From Dehalogenimonas formicexedens (GTDB taxonomy: Bacteria; Chloroflexota; Dehalococcoidia; Dehalococcoidales; Dehalococcoidaceae), in assembly GCF_001953175.1 (NCBI RefSeq), contig NZ_CP018258.1, positions 1,268,210 through 1,332,209 on the forward strand: a DNA stretch of 64,000 nucleotides, written 5' to 3'. Every line of letters starts with the position of its first letter. Position 1 is the first letter of the stretch. The notes under the pieces were generated by a model. That model did not search any database and was not told the origin of the DNA. It was given only the letters and a program-made list of their open reading frames with translations. The position numbers and the translations under genes were made by a program. Shown here one piece after another: positions 8,074-19,228 of the stretch.

Positions 8074-9192
8074 TCAGCAGACCGCTAAATTATTCCGGTG
8101 GATGATCTCGTCTCCGAAATCGTGGCCTAAGACAACGCCGATGGCTTCGGAATGAAGGCCTTTTATCCGGTCGACGTCTATAGCATCATAGTTGGTAATA
8201 CCGTAGCCGACCTGCGTTCCAGCTTCGTCCGTGAGGCGAACGATATCGCCGCGTTTGAACGCGCCTTCGACCGATTTAACCCCGGCCGGCAGCAGGCTGG
8301 AGCACCTGGCGACCGCCCTGGCCGCCCCGCCGTCGATGATGATCCTACCCCGGGAGGATAACCCCGAAACCAGCCAACGGTGCCGGGCATCGGGGCTGGC
8401 ATGCGGTAGGAAATGCGTCCCGATACTTTCTCCGGTGATTACCCTCTCGACGACACCAGGGGCATGCCCAGAGGCTATGATGACCCGGACCCCTGATGAG
8501 GTCGCCAGCCTGGCCGCCTCGATCTTGGTGATCATGCCGCCGGTACCTACATTGCTGCCGACACCTCCAGCCAACGCCTCGATTTCCTGTGTCACCTTTT
8601 CAACTACGGGTATCAGAGTGGCACTGGGTTCCGTGCGCGGGTTGGCAGTGTACAGCCCGTCGATGTCGGAGAGGATCAGAAGCAGGTCGGCGTCAACCAG
8701 GTTGGCCACCATCGCCGAGAGATTATCGTTGTCGCCGAACTTGGCTTCCTGGATCTCGTCAACCGCCACGACGTCGTTCTCGTTGACGATGGTGACCACT
8801 CCGAGCTCGATCAGGGCCAGAAGAGTGTTCCGGGCGTTCAGGTACCCCGACCGGTCATGCAGGTCGCTCTTGGTCAGCAAAGCCTGGGCAACGGTCAGGC
8901 CGTGTTCGGCGAAGAGGCTGTCATAAACGTTCATCAGCCGGTTCTGCCCGACGGAAGCCAGGACCTGCTTGAACGGCATATCCTTGTTCTTCTTGAACAG
9001 CCCGAGCTTCTCCTTCCCCGCGGCGATAGCGCCGGAAGTGACCACGGTGATCTCAACGCCGCGTTTAACAAGCGCGGCCATCTGGGCCACCAATCCGGAC
9101 ATCACCTCCCGGTCCAGCTTGCCCGCCCCGCCGGTCAGGAGGTTGGTACCCAGCTTGATGACAATTCGCTTGTAACAGAATTCGGAGTTCAT
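8074..9192 (-). CDS. proB: Glutamate 5-kinase ProB
   Basis: Phosphorylates glutamate in the first step of proline synthesis. The 372-aa protein has an amino-acid-kinase domain ([10 protein letters not shown] at the N-terminus, [24 protein letters not shown]) and a C-terminal PUA domain, the usual long form. proA is not in the window. The start follows a promoter with about 11 nt between the -10 and the ATG. Confidence 0.95.
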   Translation of the reverse strand: MNSEFCYKRIVIKLGTNLLTGGAGKLDREVMSGLVAQMAALVKRGVEITVVTSGAIAAGKEKLGLFKKNKDMPFKQVLASVGQNRLMNVYDSLFAEHGLTVAQALLTKSDLHDRSGYLNARNTLLALIELGVVTIVNENDVVAVDEIQEAKFGDNDNLSAMVANLVDADLLLILSDIDGLYTANPRTEPSATLIPVVEKVTQEIEALAGGVGSNVGTGGMITKIEAARLATSSGVRVIIASGHAPGVVERVITGESIGTHFLPHASPDARHRWLVSGLSSRGRIIIDGGAARAVARCSSLLPAGVKSVEGAFKRGDIVRLTDEAGTQVGYGITNYDAIDVDRIKGLHSEAIGVVLGHDFGDEIIHRNNLAVC

Positions 9193-9203
9193 AAATTCCC
9201 CGA

Positions 9204-9232
9204 ATTATAGCAACGGCTCTAGTCTTGGACAA
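9204..9232 (-). promoter_or_regulatory. proB promoter
   Basis: Minus strand: TTGTCC (9232-9227), 17-bp spacer, TATAAT (9209-9204), then 11 nt to the proB ATG. Its -35 overlaps the -35 of the divergent mfd promoter. Confidence 0.7.
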
Positions 9233-9254
9233 GACAGCACCCCCGGTGTACAAT
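9225..9254 (+). promoter_or_regulatory. mfd promoter
   Basis: TTGGAC (9225-9230), 18-bp spacer, TACAAT (9249-9254). A leader hairpin follows, GGGCTAGA (9262-9269) pairing with TCTAGCCC (9277-9284), before GGAGAAAAG and the mfd ATG at 9305. The hairpin has no strong T-run, so attenuation is uncertain. Confidence 0.55.
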
Positions 9255-9304
9255 TCGAACAGGGCTAGAGGTTACATCTAGCCCTTGTTGCGTTTGGAGA
9301 AAAG

Positions 9305-12745
<3,441 letters not shown>

Positions 12746-13058
12746 CGCGTCGCGCGTCACGCGTCTCGCGTCCCGCGTCCCTGGTTTCGCGTTGCGGGTT
12801 GCGCCTTTCGCGTTTTGAGCCGAGGTCCTTCACTTTCCCCGCCTTCGCGGGGACGTAGGGCACCTCACCCCAACCCTCTCCGCCTGGCGGAGAGGGAGTA
12901 AAAAGGAAGCGTTCTTTGCCGGCGGAGCCGGTTCGTTATTTGAATTGTTGGGGAAAAACGTTTTTTCTAAAACGATACGTTCAAAATCAAATAAAACAAA
13001 TGGCAGAGCTGTGAAACGATTCCCCCGACGAGTCGGGGCAAGCCATCCCATTACGATG
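12746..13058. repeat. Intergenic repeat block after mfd
   Basis: No gene is evident here. 12750-12815 is a run of imperfect GCGT/CGCGT(C/T) repeats. 12863-12900 carries the CCTCACCCCAACCCTCTCC element with its inverted end GGAGAGGGAG, related to copies near 18782 and 25285. The remainder is A+T-rich. Confidence 0.55.
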
Positions 13059-13538
13059 CTAAACCAGGTGCCGCACGATCTCGGCGAATCGTTCCGGCGG
13101 GAAACGGATGTCCCGTTCGACCTGGGCCAATGCGAAGTCCAGCGCACCCGTGTCTCTGTAGTCCTTGATGCCGAATTTCCGCATCACCAGCTTGTAAAAG
13201 CGGGAAACCGCCGAAGCGTGAAGCGATTTATTCGAAGGATCCCGGTGGACAGCCTCGGCGATCTGCCAGACAGCGAGGAAAATCTCGCGGTCGGTGCGCC
13301 CAAGGTCTGTGTTCTCCTTGAGCCAGGCCATGTTGGCTTCGAAGTTCTTGCGGGAATAGAGCCCGTGCCGGACGGCATTACAGTTCCCCTTCTGCCCACC
13401 GCGGCGGCGGCGGGGCGGTGTTGGTTGCGAGGTGAGACCCTCACGGGAGTCCTTGCCGGACCCCCTCAGGGCGGCTTCTCCGGTTTCGGGTTGCGAGTGG
13501 GGCTGTTCTAATTGCTGTACACGTGTTCTAATATTCAT
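13059..13538 (-). CDS. Small protein with GGQKGNxNAVRHGLYSR motif
   Basis: A 159-aa protein of unknown function. The N-terminal third is Pro/Gln/Arg-rich and disordered. It then has GGQKGNCNAVRHGLYSR, a motif seen in short phage-terminase-small-subunit-like and uncharacterised bacterial proteins, followed by a helical domain (EIFLAVWQIAEAVHRDP, then ALDFALAQVERDIRFPPERF). I chose the ATG at 13538 because a TATACT lies 7 nt upstream; the frame stays open 13 codons further. It borders the A+T-rich island. Confidence 0.6.
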   Translation of the reverse strand: MNIRTRVQQLEQPHSQPETGEAALRGSGKDSREGLTSQPTPPRRRRGGQKGNCNAVRHGLYSRKNFEANMAWLKENTDLGRTDREIFLAVWQIAEAVHRDPSNKSLHASAVSRFYKLVMRKFGIKDYRDTGALDFALAQVERDIRFPPERFAEIVRHLV

Positions 13539-13545
13539 ACCGAAT

Positions 13546-13577
13546 AGTATAGCGCACGTGTTCCCTACGGGTGTCAA
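13546..13577 (-). promoter_or_regulatory. Promoter for the 13059-13538 gene, leaderless arrangement
   Basis: Minus strand: TTGACA (13577-13572), a long 20-bp spacer, TATACT (13551-13546), then 7 nt to the ATG. Confidence 0.4.
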
Positions 13578-13631
13578 GCGTCTCGTGTCGTTTTTGGCGG
13601 ATTATTTTGTTATGTTAAGCGCCACCTCACA

Positions 13632-14390
13632 TCAAGGAAGCCGAGTCAAGCTCCCATCATTCCAACGGATCTCTATTTCAGCGATCTTCGAGCCTCCGGG
13701 TACACCCGCTAGAACACCCGAATATCTCCGACCGACGATAACATCTTCTTCGTTTCCACTCTGAGGTTCAAAAAACTTAAGTCCCCAATCAGTTTGGAAA
13801 GCATTTACTGCATGGCCAATAGCGTGATTTGCGAAACGGATAACGACGTAGCCGCATTTTATTCCTCGTTGCGCTGCCTTATCGACCACGTCCTGGGCAA
13901 AATCGGCGCAGACATAGACGTTTTCTTGATATTCACGGCGCCAGGATCTTATGTCAGCGAGAAACATCTTCACACTCAGCAAAGAGGGATTGTTCAAACC
14001 TCCAGTGGCTGTCGATATTGTTTCTTTGTACTCGATAGTCGTGGATTCAAACCATAATGTTTTTTGCTTGGTTGACCTGGGATTCAGTTCACAACCAGGT
14101 TTAAAACATTCTTCGGCATTGTTCACCCAATTATGGAACAGAGATGTTTGCCCACATTTGGGACATATACTCAGCTCAGAAGAATGGTTTGAATCACTCT
14201 TGGGCATATTTGATGAACCAATCTGAGCTTGTTGTTGTTCGATTTTCCTTAGCTCTTTTGCCATGTCGAAAATATTTACGTACCCAGTTGAGACGGATGT
14301 GGCAGGATGAAAGTGAGAACAATTACGACATGCGCTCGTATTTGGTGTATTCCTAAAGACGCAACTACAACATTCTTTGTCAGAGTTCAT
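13632..14390 (-). CDS. Zinc-ribbon / transglutaminase-like protein (short paralogue)
   Basis: A 252-aa soluble protein. The N-terminus has cysteine pairs (CCSCVF, ACRNCSHF), then a zinc ribbon CPKCGQTSLFHNW followed by ECFKPGC. The C-terminal domain has the order Cys (YVCADFAQDV), His (IGHAVNAFQTD) and an acidic residue (LKFFEPQSG), the Cys-His-Asp/Glu arrangement of transglutaminase-like cysteine hydrolases. It is a clear paralogue of the next gene, 14 bp away. Substrate unknown; I infer a peptidase, amidase or crosslinking fold only from residue order. Confidence 0.65.
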   Translation of the reverse strand: MNSDKECCSCVFRNTPNTSACRNCSHFHPATSVSTGYVNIFDMAKELRKIEQQQAQIGSSNMPKSDSNHSSELSICPKCGQTSLFHNWVNNAEECFKPGCELNPRSTKQKTLWFESTTIEYKETISTATGGLNNPSLLSVKMFLADIRSWRREYQENVYVCADFAQDVVDKAAQRGIKCGYVVIRFANHAIGHAVNAFQTDWGLKFFEPQSGNEEDVIVGRRYSGVLAGVPGGSKIAEIEIRWNDGSLTRLP

Positions 14391-14404
14391 TTATTTCTCT
14401 GTTT

Positions 14405-15724
14405 TTACCATTTGATAATATCTATCTTAAGCACTGTTCCCATGCTCTCCCACTGGGAACTCCACCCTGATTCAGGGAACAGACTTTCTGGGATGTAACT
14501 TGAACCTACCCTAACGATTACAGATTTATCTGCGTTGGAAGGACCCCCGGAGGTTAATCCAGTGTCATCGATAAAAACTAGCCCGCGATCGGTGGTTTGG
14601 AAAGCATTGAGGGCGTGCCCTGCTCCGGACGGATAGCCAGGGCTCGGACCAAGATCTATACACACATATGCCGCTTTAATCCCGGCTGCCTCCGCATTGT
14701 TGTGCAGAGTCTCGGCAAAATCAGCACAAACATAGGATGCGAAGTCATAACTCCGGGCGTCCGTTGCGTCGGATTGCAGGAATAAAAGAAGCTGCGACCA
14801 ACTCGGATCCACAGCTTGGGGATTATTCCAAAGAGTTACTGAGTGGCCATCGGCACCGATAAGTCTACCGCCATCGATGGTGACGTATTCTTTCGTAAAT
14901 TTTGAACCGGGCGGTTGGGACGTACTGTCCGCGCCGCCGTTTGATGTGTCAAACGAAAAATTGAGTTTGCCAAGTGTCAGGTCCAATGTCTCTTGGAGAG
15001 AGTTATTAGAGTTGAAGAGGTTCTCGATACGGTTTTTGAGATCTTGTACCGACTCGATCTTTAAATATGACCAAGAAAAAGCGATCAGGATTATGGATAG
15101 AAGCACTGTCATAAAGGCACGCACAATGCTGAGGTATCGACGGACGGTCTCCCTTAAAGCCATAAAAACGGCGATTGTCCCGATAGCAGCTATTGCTAAC
15201 ATCGCCGGTTTTATCGGTTGAATATTGATGACGTTAGCGACTGCAGCGAGAACAATGGCAGTAAGACTCAATACAACTGCAATCAAGATCAGCCTGACCA
15301 AAAGCCAAAAAAATCCTTTAACAAAACGTTTGACCTTCCAAATTGGAAACGGGTTCTTAATTCTTGGAAACGCAGCTGATTTGACCGATTGTGGGGAGAT
15401 AGGAGTCGTTCCTTTGGGCTGGTTAAATGAAATGCAGCTTTTGTTAAGGCACTCCTGGGTGTTTGAAAACGGATTCTGCCACAAAGATTGTTGGCCGCAT
15501 TTTGGACATATTTTCAATTTTGATTTGGAATTTTTAGGTTCTGGATCAGATAGTCTCTGACCACCAGGGCCGTAGCTAGGGCTTGGAAATATCTTTTCAC
15601 ACTGCTGGCAGCGCCAAGTACCGGTTGTCTTTATGTAATAAACTGCTAACGATCCACAAAAAGGGCACAGTCCTCTGCCAGGTTCATTTCTACCCGCGAA
15701 ATACTCGTTTTCCCGTTTCGGCAC
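14405..15724 (-). CDS. Zinc-ribbon / membrane / transglutaminase-like protein (long paralogue)
   Basis: A 439-aa protein with the same ends as its neighbour. It has two N-terminal zinc ribbons (LCPFCGSL...WRCQQCEKIF and ICPKCGQQSLWQN...ECLNKSC), then three or four hydrophobic helices at about 130-230. A short coiled linker follows, then a C-terminal domain with YVCADFAETL, SGAGHALNAFQT and GLVFIDDTG (Cys-His-Asp). The helices could place the catalytic domain outside the membrane with ribbons inside. GTG start with AAAGG upstream. Codon use is A+T-richer than the core genes. Confidence 0.65.
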   Translation of the reverse strand: MPKRENEYFAGRNEPGRGLCPFCGSLAVYYIKTTGTWRCQQCEKIFPSPSYGPGGQRLSDPEPKNSKSKLKICPKCGQQSLWQNPFSNTQECLNKSCISFNQPKGTTPISPQSVKSAAFPRIKNPFPIWKVKRFVKGFFWLLVRLILIAVVLSLTAIVLAAVANVINIQPIKPAMLAIAAIGTIAVFMALRETVRRYLSIVRAFMTVLLSIILIAFSWSYLKIESVQDLKNRIENLFNSNNSLQETLDLTLGKLNFSFDTSNGGADSTSQPPGSKFTKEYVTIDGGRLIGADGHSVTLWNNPQAVDPSWSQLLLFLQSDATDARSYDFASYVCADFAETLHNNAEAAGIKAAYVCIDLGPSPGYPSGAGHALNAFQTTDRGLVFIDDTGLTSGGPSNADKSVIVRVGSSYIPESLFPESGWSSQWESMGTVLKIDIIKW

Positions 15725-15811
15725 GGTTATTACCTTTTAGATAATGTGGTAGAATCATACAATTCTTCGTAACCGATGTAAATAAAAAATAAATGTGGCG
15801 GTAATTATTAG

Positions 15812-16312
15812 ATGAGCGACGTCAAAAGACGCAGGCGGGGAACGGTAATTATTGAAACATCACGAGGAATTCTGCTGACGAAGACACAAAAGGATCAGCC
15901 GTTCATCCTCCCTGGAGGAGGAGCCAAAAGAGATGAAACACGGTTCATTGCCGCACTCAGAGAATTAAGTGAAGAAACACATCTATCACCATACTCGGCT
16001 CACATTATTTTCAATCACAAGGGCAAAATCAGGCCCACACGTTCAGGAAAGCACCTTTTCCAAGATCACCATACCGTCTGCCTTGTTAAGGCAACAGGTA
16101 ACCCCCGACCGGGTGGAGGCGACGCAAGATACCTAGGCTATTACACCGGACCGGGCAGCGTTTGGATTTCCATGACTACGGCTGAGATTATCGATAAATA
16201 CCTCGCTTGGAAACAGTTCAGCGCCGCTGAGAAACGAAAGACGATCCGAGAAGAGTTGGAAGAGAATCTCGAGGACGTTGATGAAACAGATGTTGATGAT
16301 AATGATGGCTAA
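15812..16312 (+). CDS. Nudix hydrolase
   Basis: A 166-aa protein with a near-complete Nudix box: G-GAKRD-E-TRFIAAL-REL-SEE-T (about residues 38-58), where REXXEE binds the metal and the diphosphate is cleaved. The usual final Gly is His (ETHL). The C-terminal 45 residues are charged and acidic (EELEENLEDVDETDVDDNDG), outside the fold. First gene of a three-gene operon with a 2H phosphoesterase (22-nt gap) and a DUF3644 gene, which suggests nucleotide or RNA-end chemistry. Confidence 0.85.
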   Translation: MSDVKRRRRGTVIIETSRGILLTKTQKDQPFILPGGGAKRDETRFIAALRELSEETHLSPYSAHIIFNHKGKIRPTRSGKHLFQDHHTVCLVKATGNPRPGGGDARYLGYYTGPGSVWISMTTAEIIDKYLAWKQFSAAEKRKTIREELEENLEDVDETDVDDNDG

Positions 16313-16334
16313 ATTCTTTGAGTCGAAACAGTAG

Positions 16335-17015
16335 ATGACTGGTTTCTATATTGGCATTAGGCTTCAAAAAGAGGCAAAGGAATTTGCCAAAGAAGCTGTC
16401 TATTCCGTCGCCAAGAAATTCCGTGTTAAAGGCATGACCCGTCGCAGGGTTGTTCCTCACGTGACTCTTTACGGTCCAGGTCAGACTAGGGATTTACGGC
16501 GAGTTCGGAAGGCGGTCGAAACCATCGGACGCGAGTTCACTTTAGTTCCTTTTCAATTCGATGGTTTTGGGCGTTTTAATAACAAAGATAAGGTAATATA
16601 CTTCAAAATCAGGGCATCTGATCAACTTGAAGACCTCCGGGAACAACTTGCGCGGAAATTGATTGATTTTTCCACCTGCCAAAGTTGGGACCAAGTATCG
16701 GATTATTCATTTCATTCTACAATTGCGTTCAAAGATATAAACTATCAATTTGATGAAATTTGGTCCCATCTGAGTAAAATCACCGTGCCTCAGTTTAACG
16801 AACATCTAACCCGAATCACCGTTTTGGCCCACGGGAAAATCTTCTGCGAATATGATCTTCTGCTCAAACGGATGCTGACACGCAGACAGGCTTTGAGCGG
16901 GCATTGGCGAAGATTGACTTTAAGAAAGCTGCGAAAACTCCAAGGGCAAGAACCTCAGCGCAGAATTTCGTTTCTTGACCGGTTGAAACGATTTTTTCGA
17001 CTCAGGAGGGAATAA
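16335..17015 (+). CDS. 2H phosphoesterase (LigT / 2'-5' RNA ligase-like)
   Basis: A 226-aa protein with two HxT motifs, PHVTLYGP (about 41) and FHSTIAF (about 132), the paired catalytic histidines of the 2H superfamily. Members open 2',3'-cyclic phosphates or join or cleave 2'-5' linkages on RNA. The last 50 residues are a very basic tail (RRQALSGHWRRLTLRKLRKL...), likely to bind RNA. Its stop codon is immediately followed by the ATG of the DUF3644 gene (TAAATG). Confidence 0.85.
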   Translation: MTGFYIGIRLQKEAKEFAKEAVYSVAKKFRVKGMTRRRVVPHVTLYGPGQTRDLRRVRKAVETIGREFTLVPFQFDGFGRFNNKDKVIYFKIRASDQLEDLREQLARKLIDFSTCQSWDQVSDYSFHSTIAFKDINYQFDEIWSHLSKITVPQFNEHLTRITVLAHGKIFCEYDLLLKRMLTRRQALSGHWRRLTLRKLRKLQGQEPQRRISFLDRLKRFFRLRRE

Positions 17016-18008
17016 ATGCCGCGCTTAAGAAGGGGACCGATTACCTGTGATTTGCTCGTCAAATCACGAGAGGCAGCCATGCAAGCAGTTCAAGCTTTCA
17101 ATAATCCCTTAGCAACTTTTAGAACGGAAGCGTTCATTGTCCTAATGGTGATATCTTGGACTTATTTAATGCATGCGTATTTCCGAAAAGCCGGTATTGA
17201 GTATAGATACTACGACCAAAAAACAATGCGCAAACGATTTCATCTGACCCAAGGCGGAACATACAGATACTGGGAGCTCGAACGCTGCCTTATCGAAGAA
17301 AAATGTCCTCTCGATCCAGCTATGAAGAGCAACTTGCGCTTCTTAATAGGATTACGGCACGAAATAGAGCACCATCAATCAGCGGGCGTTGATGAACAAT
17401 TTGCAGGGAGGTACCTCGCCTGTTGTCTAAACTATGAGCGGGTATTGGTGGAACAATTTGGTGACAAGTTTTCACTAGGGACCGCCTTGGGTTACGTTCT
17501 TCAGTTTAGGGACTTAACTGCTCCAATTTTAGCCACGGAGGCTAAAAACCCATTGCCTGCAGAAGTGGCAAGATATGTTCAACAATTTGAATCCGAATTG
17601 CCAGAGGATGAATTTCAATCTCCTTATTTTTCATATCGCCTATTATTTGTACGAAAACTAACCAGCAAACGAGGCCAAGCGGACAGAGCGATTGAATTTA
17701 TCTCTGCAGACTCCGATTTGGCTAAGACGATAGACAAAGACTATTGGGTTCTAAGGGAAGTAGAACGTCCGAAGCACCGTGCTTCTGAAATAGTAAAGAT
17801 GATGAAGGCTGAAGGATTCCCTTGGTTCACCATGGGCTCCCACACAGCTCTATGGCGCGAATTGGACGGAAAAAACCCTGGAAAAGGCTACGGCATTGGG
17901 ATTGCTGGCCAATGGCTCTGGTATGACAAATGGATTGACGCTGTCCGCGCAAGCTGTAAGGCAGATCTGCAGCGGCAAGAATTAATCGAATCTGTGATAA
18001 AAAACTAA
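17016..18008 (+). CDS. DUF3644 protein with HEPN-like RxxxxH motif
   Basis: A 330-aa protein. The N-terminus (SREAAMQAVQAFNNPLATFR, then TEAFIVLMVISWTYLMHAYF) matches the DUF3644 pattern. At about residue 112 is LIGLRHEIEHH, an R-x4-H motif at the end of a helix as in HEPN RNases. The C-terminal half (after about 190) is unassigned and includes FPWFTMGSHTALWRELDGK. Directly coupled to the 2H phosphoesterase. I infer an RNA-targeting effector with RNA-end processing partners; DUF3644 itself has no established activity that I know of. Confidence 0.7.
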   Translation: MPRLRRGPITCDLLVKSREAAMQAVQAFNNPLATFRTEAFIVLMVISWTYLMHAYFRKAGIEYRYYDQKTMRKRFHLTQGGTYRYWELERCLIEEKCPLDPAMKSNLRFLIGLRHEIEHHQSAGVDEQFAGRYLACCLNYERVLVEQFGDKFSLGTALGYVLQFRDLTAPILATEAKNPLPAEVARYVQQFESELPEDEFQSPYFSYRLLFVRKLTSKRGQADRAIEFISADSDLAKTIDKDYWVLREVERPKHRASEIVKMMKAEGFPWFTMGSHTALWRELDGKNPGKGYGIGIAGQWLWYDKWIDAVRASCKADLQRQELIESVIKN

Positions 18009-18082
18009 TAAGACTCCCAAATGTAATGACACGTTCACTTCCTGTTCAAAACTCTTCGGATCAAACTCGAGTTTCCGGTGGA

Positions 18083-18640
18083 TCAGTTTCCATCGCCAGA
18101 TGGCAAAGTTTGCATGAGGGCAAAGAAATGCCCAGGCTCACCGGTACGAAAGTAGTCATACCAAGATTCCAGGGTGTTTGATTGAAAAACACCCAAATGC
18201 TCAATGATTTATTTCGCCCACAACAAAGCCCCGGTGGAACCTGCAGTAATAAGGTTGTTATCCGCTACGGACGGCTTGTCCATATAAAAACTTTGGCCTT
18301 TATAACCCGGAGCAACCATTTCAAGAAATCCCGGTCCATTACTGGTATGCGGAAGCTTATCCAACAGCCCAAAGTTGGCAAGCGCAGCAGTCGCCCCACA
18401 GATGGCACACACCGTAGCGCCTGAAGAGAGAAATTGGCTGGCTTTCCCGATAATCGCGCCATGCTTCGGGTCGTTCCAGGTACTTGCGCCCGGCAATAGC
18501 AGCGCGTTTGTTTCACTCACGACGATATCATCGATCAAGCAATCGGGCACTATGGTCATCCCGCCCATTGTTTTGATCGGGTCTTTAGAATAACTAACCG
18601 TTTTGAGCGATACAGGTGGGGCGCCCTTTTCTGTCAGCCG
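18083..18640 (-). pseudogene. DJ-1/PfpI family glutamine amidotransferase-like, disrupted
   Basis: The minus-strand frame encodes most of a DJ-1/PfpI protein: VSLKTVSYSKDPIKTMGGM, LLLPGASTW, the nucleophile elbow CAICGATAAL and KLPHTSNGPGFLEM. After GALLWAK the frame hits a TAA at 18211-18209. The same frame then resumes family sequence to a TGA at 18083 (IIEHLGVFQSNTLESWYDYF, then RTGEPGHFFALM). The 5' end is missing: no start or N-terminal strand is found, and repeat-like DNA (18641-18670) begins at that point. A single GAA-to-TAA change would explain the stop. Confidence 0.75.
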
Positions 18641-19228
18641 TCAGCCCCTCAGCCATCAGCGGTCAGCTCAACGTTGGCGGGCGACGCATTCGCGATCGCC
18701 CCGACAACACGGGGTTGGAAATGAGGGGGCACGATGTATCGTGCCCCTACGACCCGATGTTAAGGGCGGCATTGTACCGACCCTCACCCTACCCTCTCCC
18801 GCCGTCAGCGGGCGAGGAGATTTTGATTCAGTGCTTGGGGAGGACGATTGCCCGGATTGCCGTCAGGCAATCCTCGCAAAGACATGTGGGGTTGGGCGAA
18901 GGGGTAAGCGGGGATTGTTTCGTCCTCTTTGAACGGCTTGCAACGACGAGGCGGGCACGGCATGCCGTGCCCCTACGGGGTGGCGGGCGTCCCGACGTCA
19001 GCGGGAGATGAGATTTGTAATGAAGAAGAAAGGCGAGCGACCGCTAGCCTGAACTAGAGTCATCCTGCATTGTTCAGTCAAAAAAGCACTGTAAACCTGT
19101 CGGGAAATGGTTTGAATTATTGTAAAAAAGGTTTATTATAAAGTATCAGAAATTACCCAAACAGGGAGAACCGGTAACTGAACACTTAGATTCATTGTTC
19201 GCTACTTCATCGGTGCAGGAGGTGCGCG
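18641..19228. repeat. Repeat-rich intergenic block upstream of the histidine kinase
   Basis: No gene found. It contains GTCAGCC-type tandem pieces (18633-18667), GGCGACGCATTCGCGATCG (18679 on; a near copy lies at 25238), a GGGGCACGAT/ATCGTGCCCC palindrome (18726-18747) and the CCTCACCCTACCCTCTCCC element (18782-18820). A GACGATTGCC element follows (18836-18890), then a perfect 20-bp palindrome (18953-18972). The last 200 bp are A+T-rich and presumably hold the kinase promoter; TTATAAAGT near 19137 is a candidate -10. Confidence 0.6.

Noticed and set aside
13794-14498. Plus-strand frames of 60-90 aa in the island
   Set aside because: Antisense to the transglutaminase-like genes, overlapping one another in different frames and without start signals.
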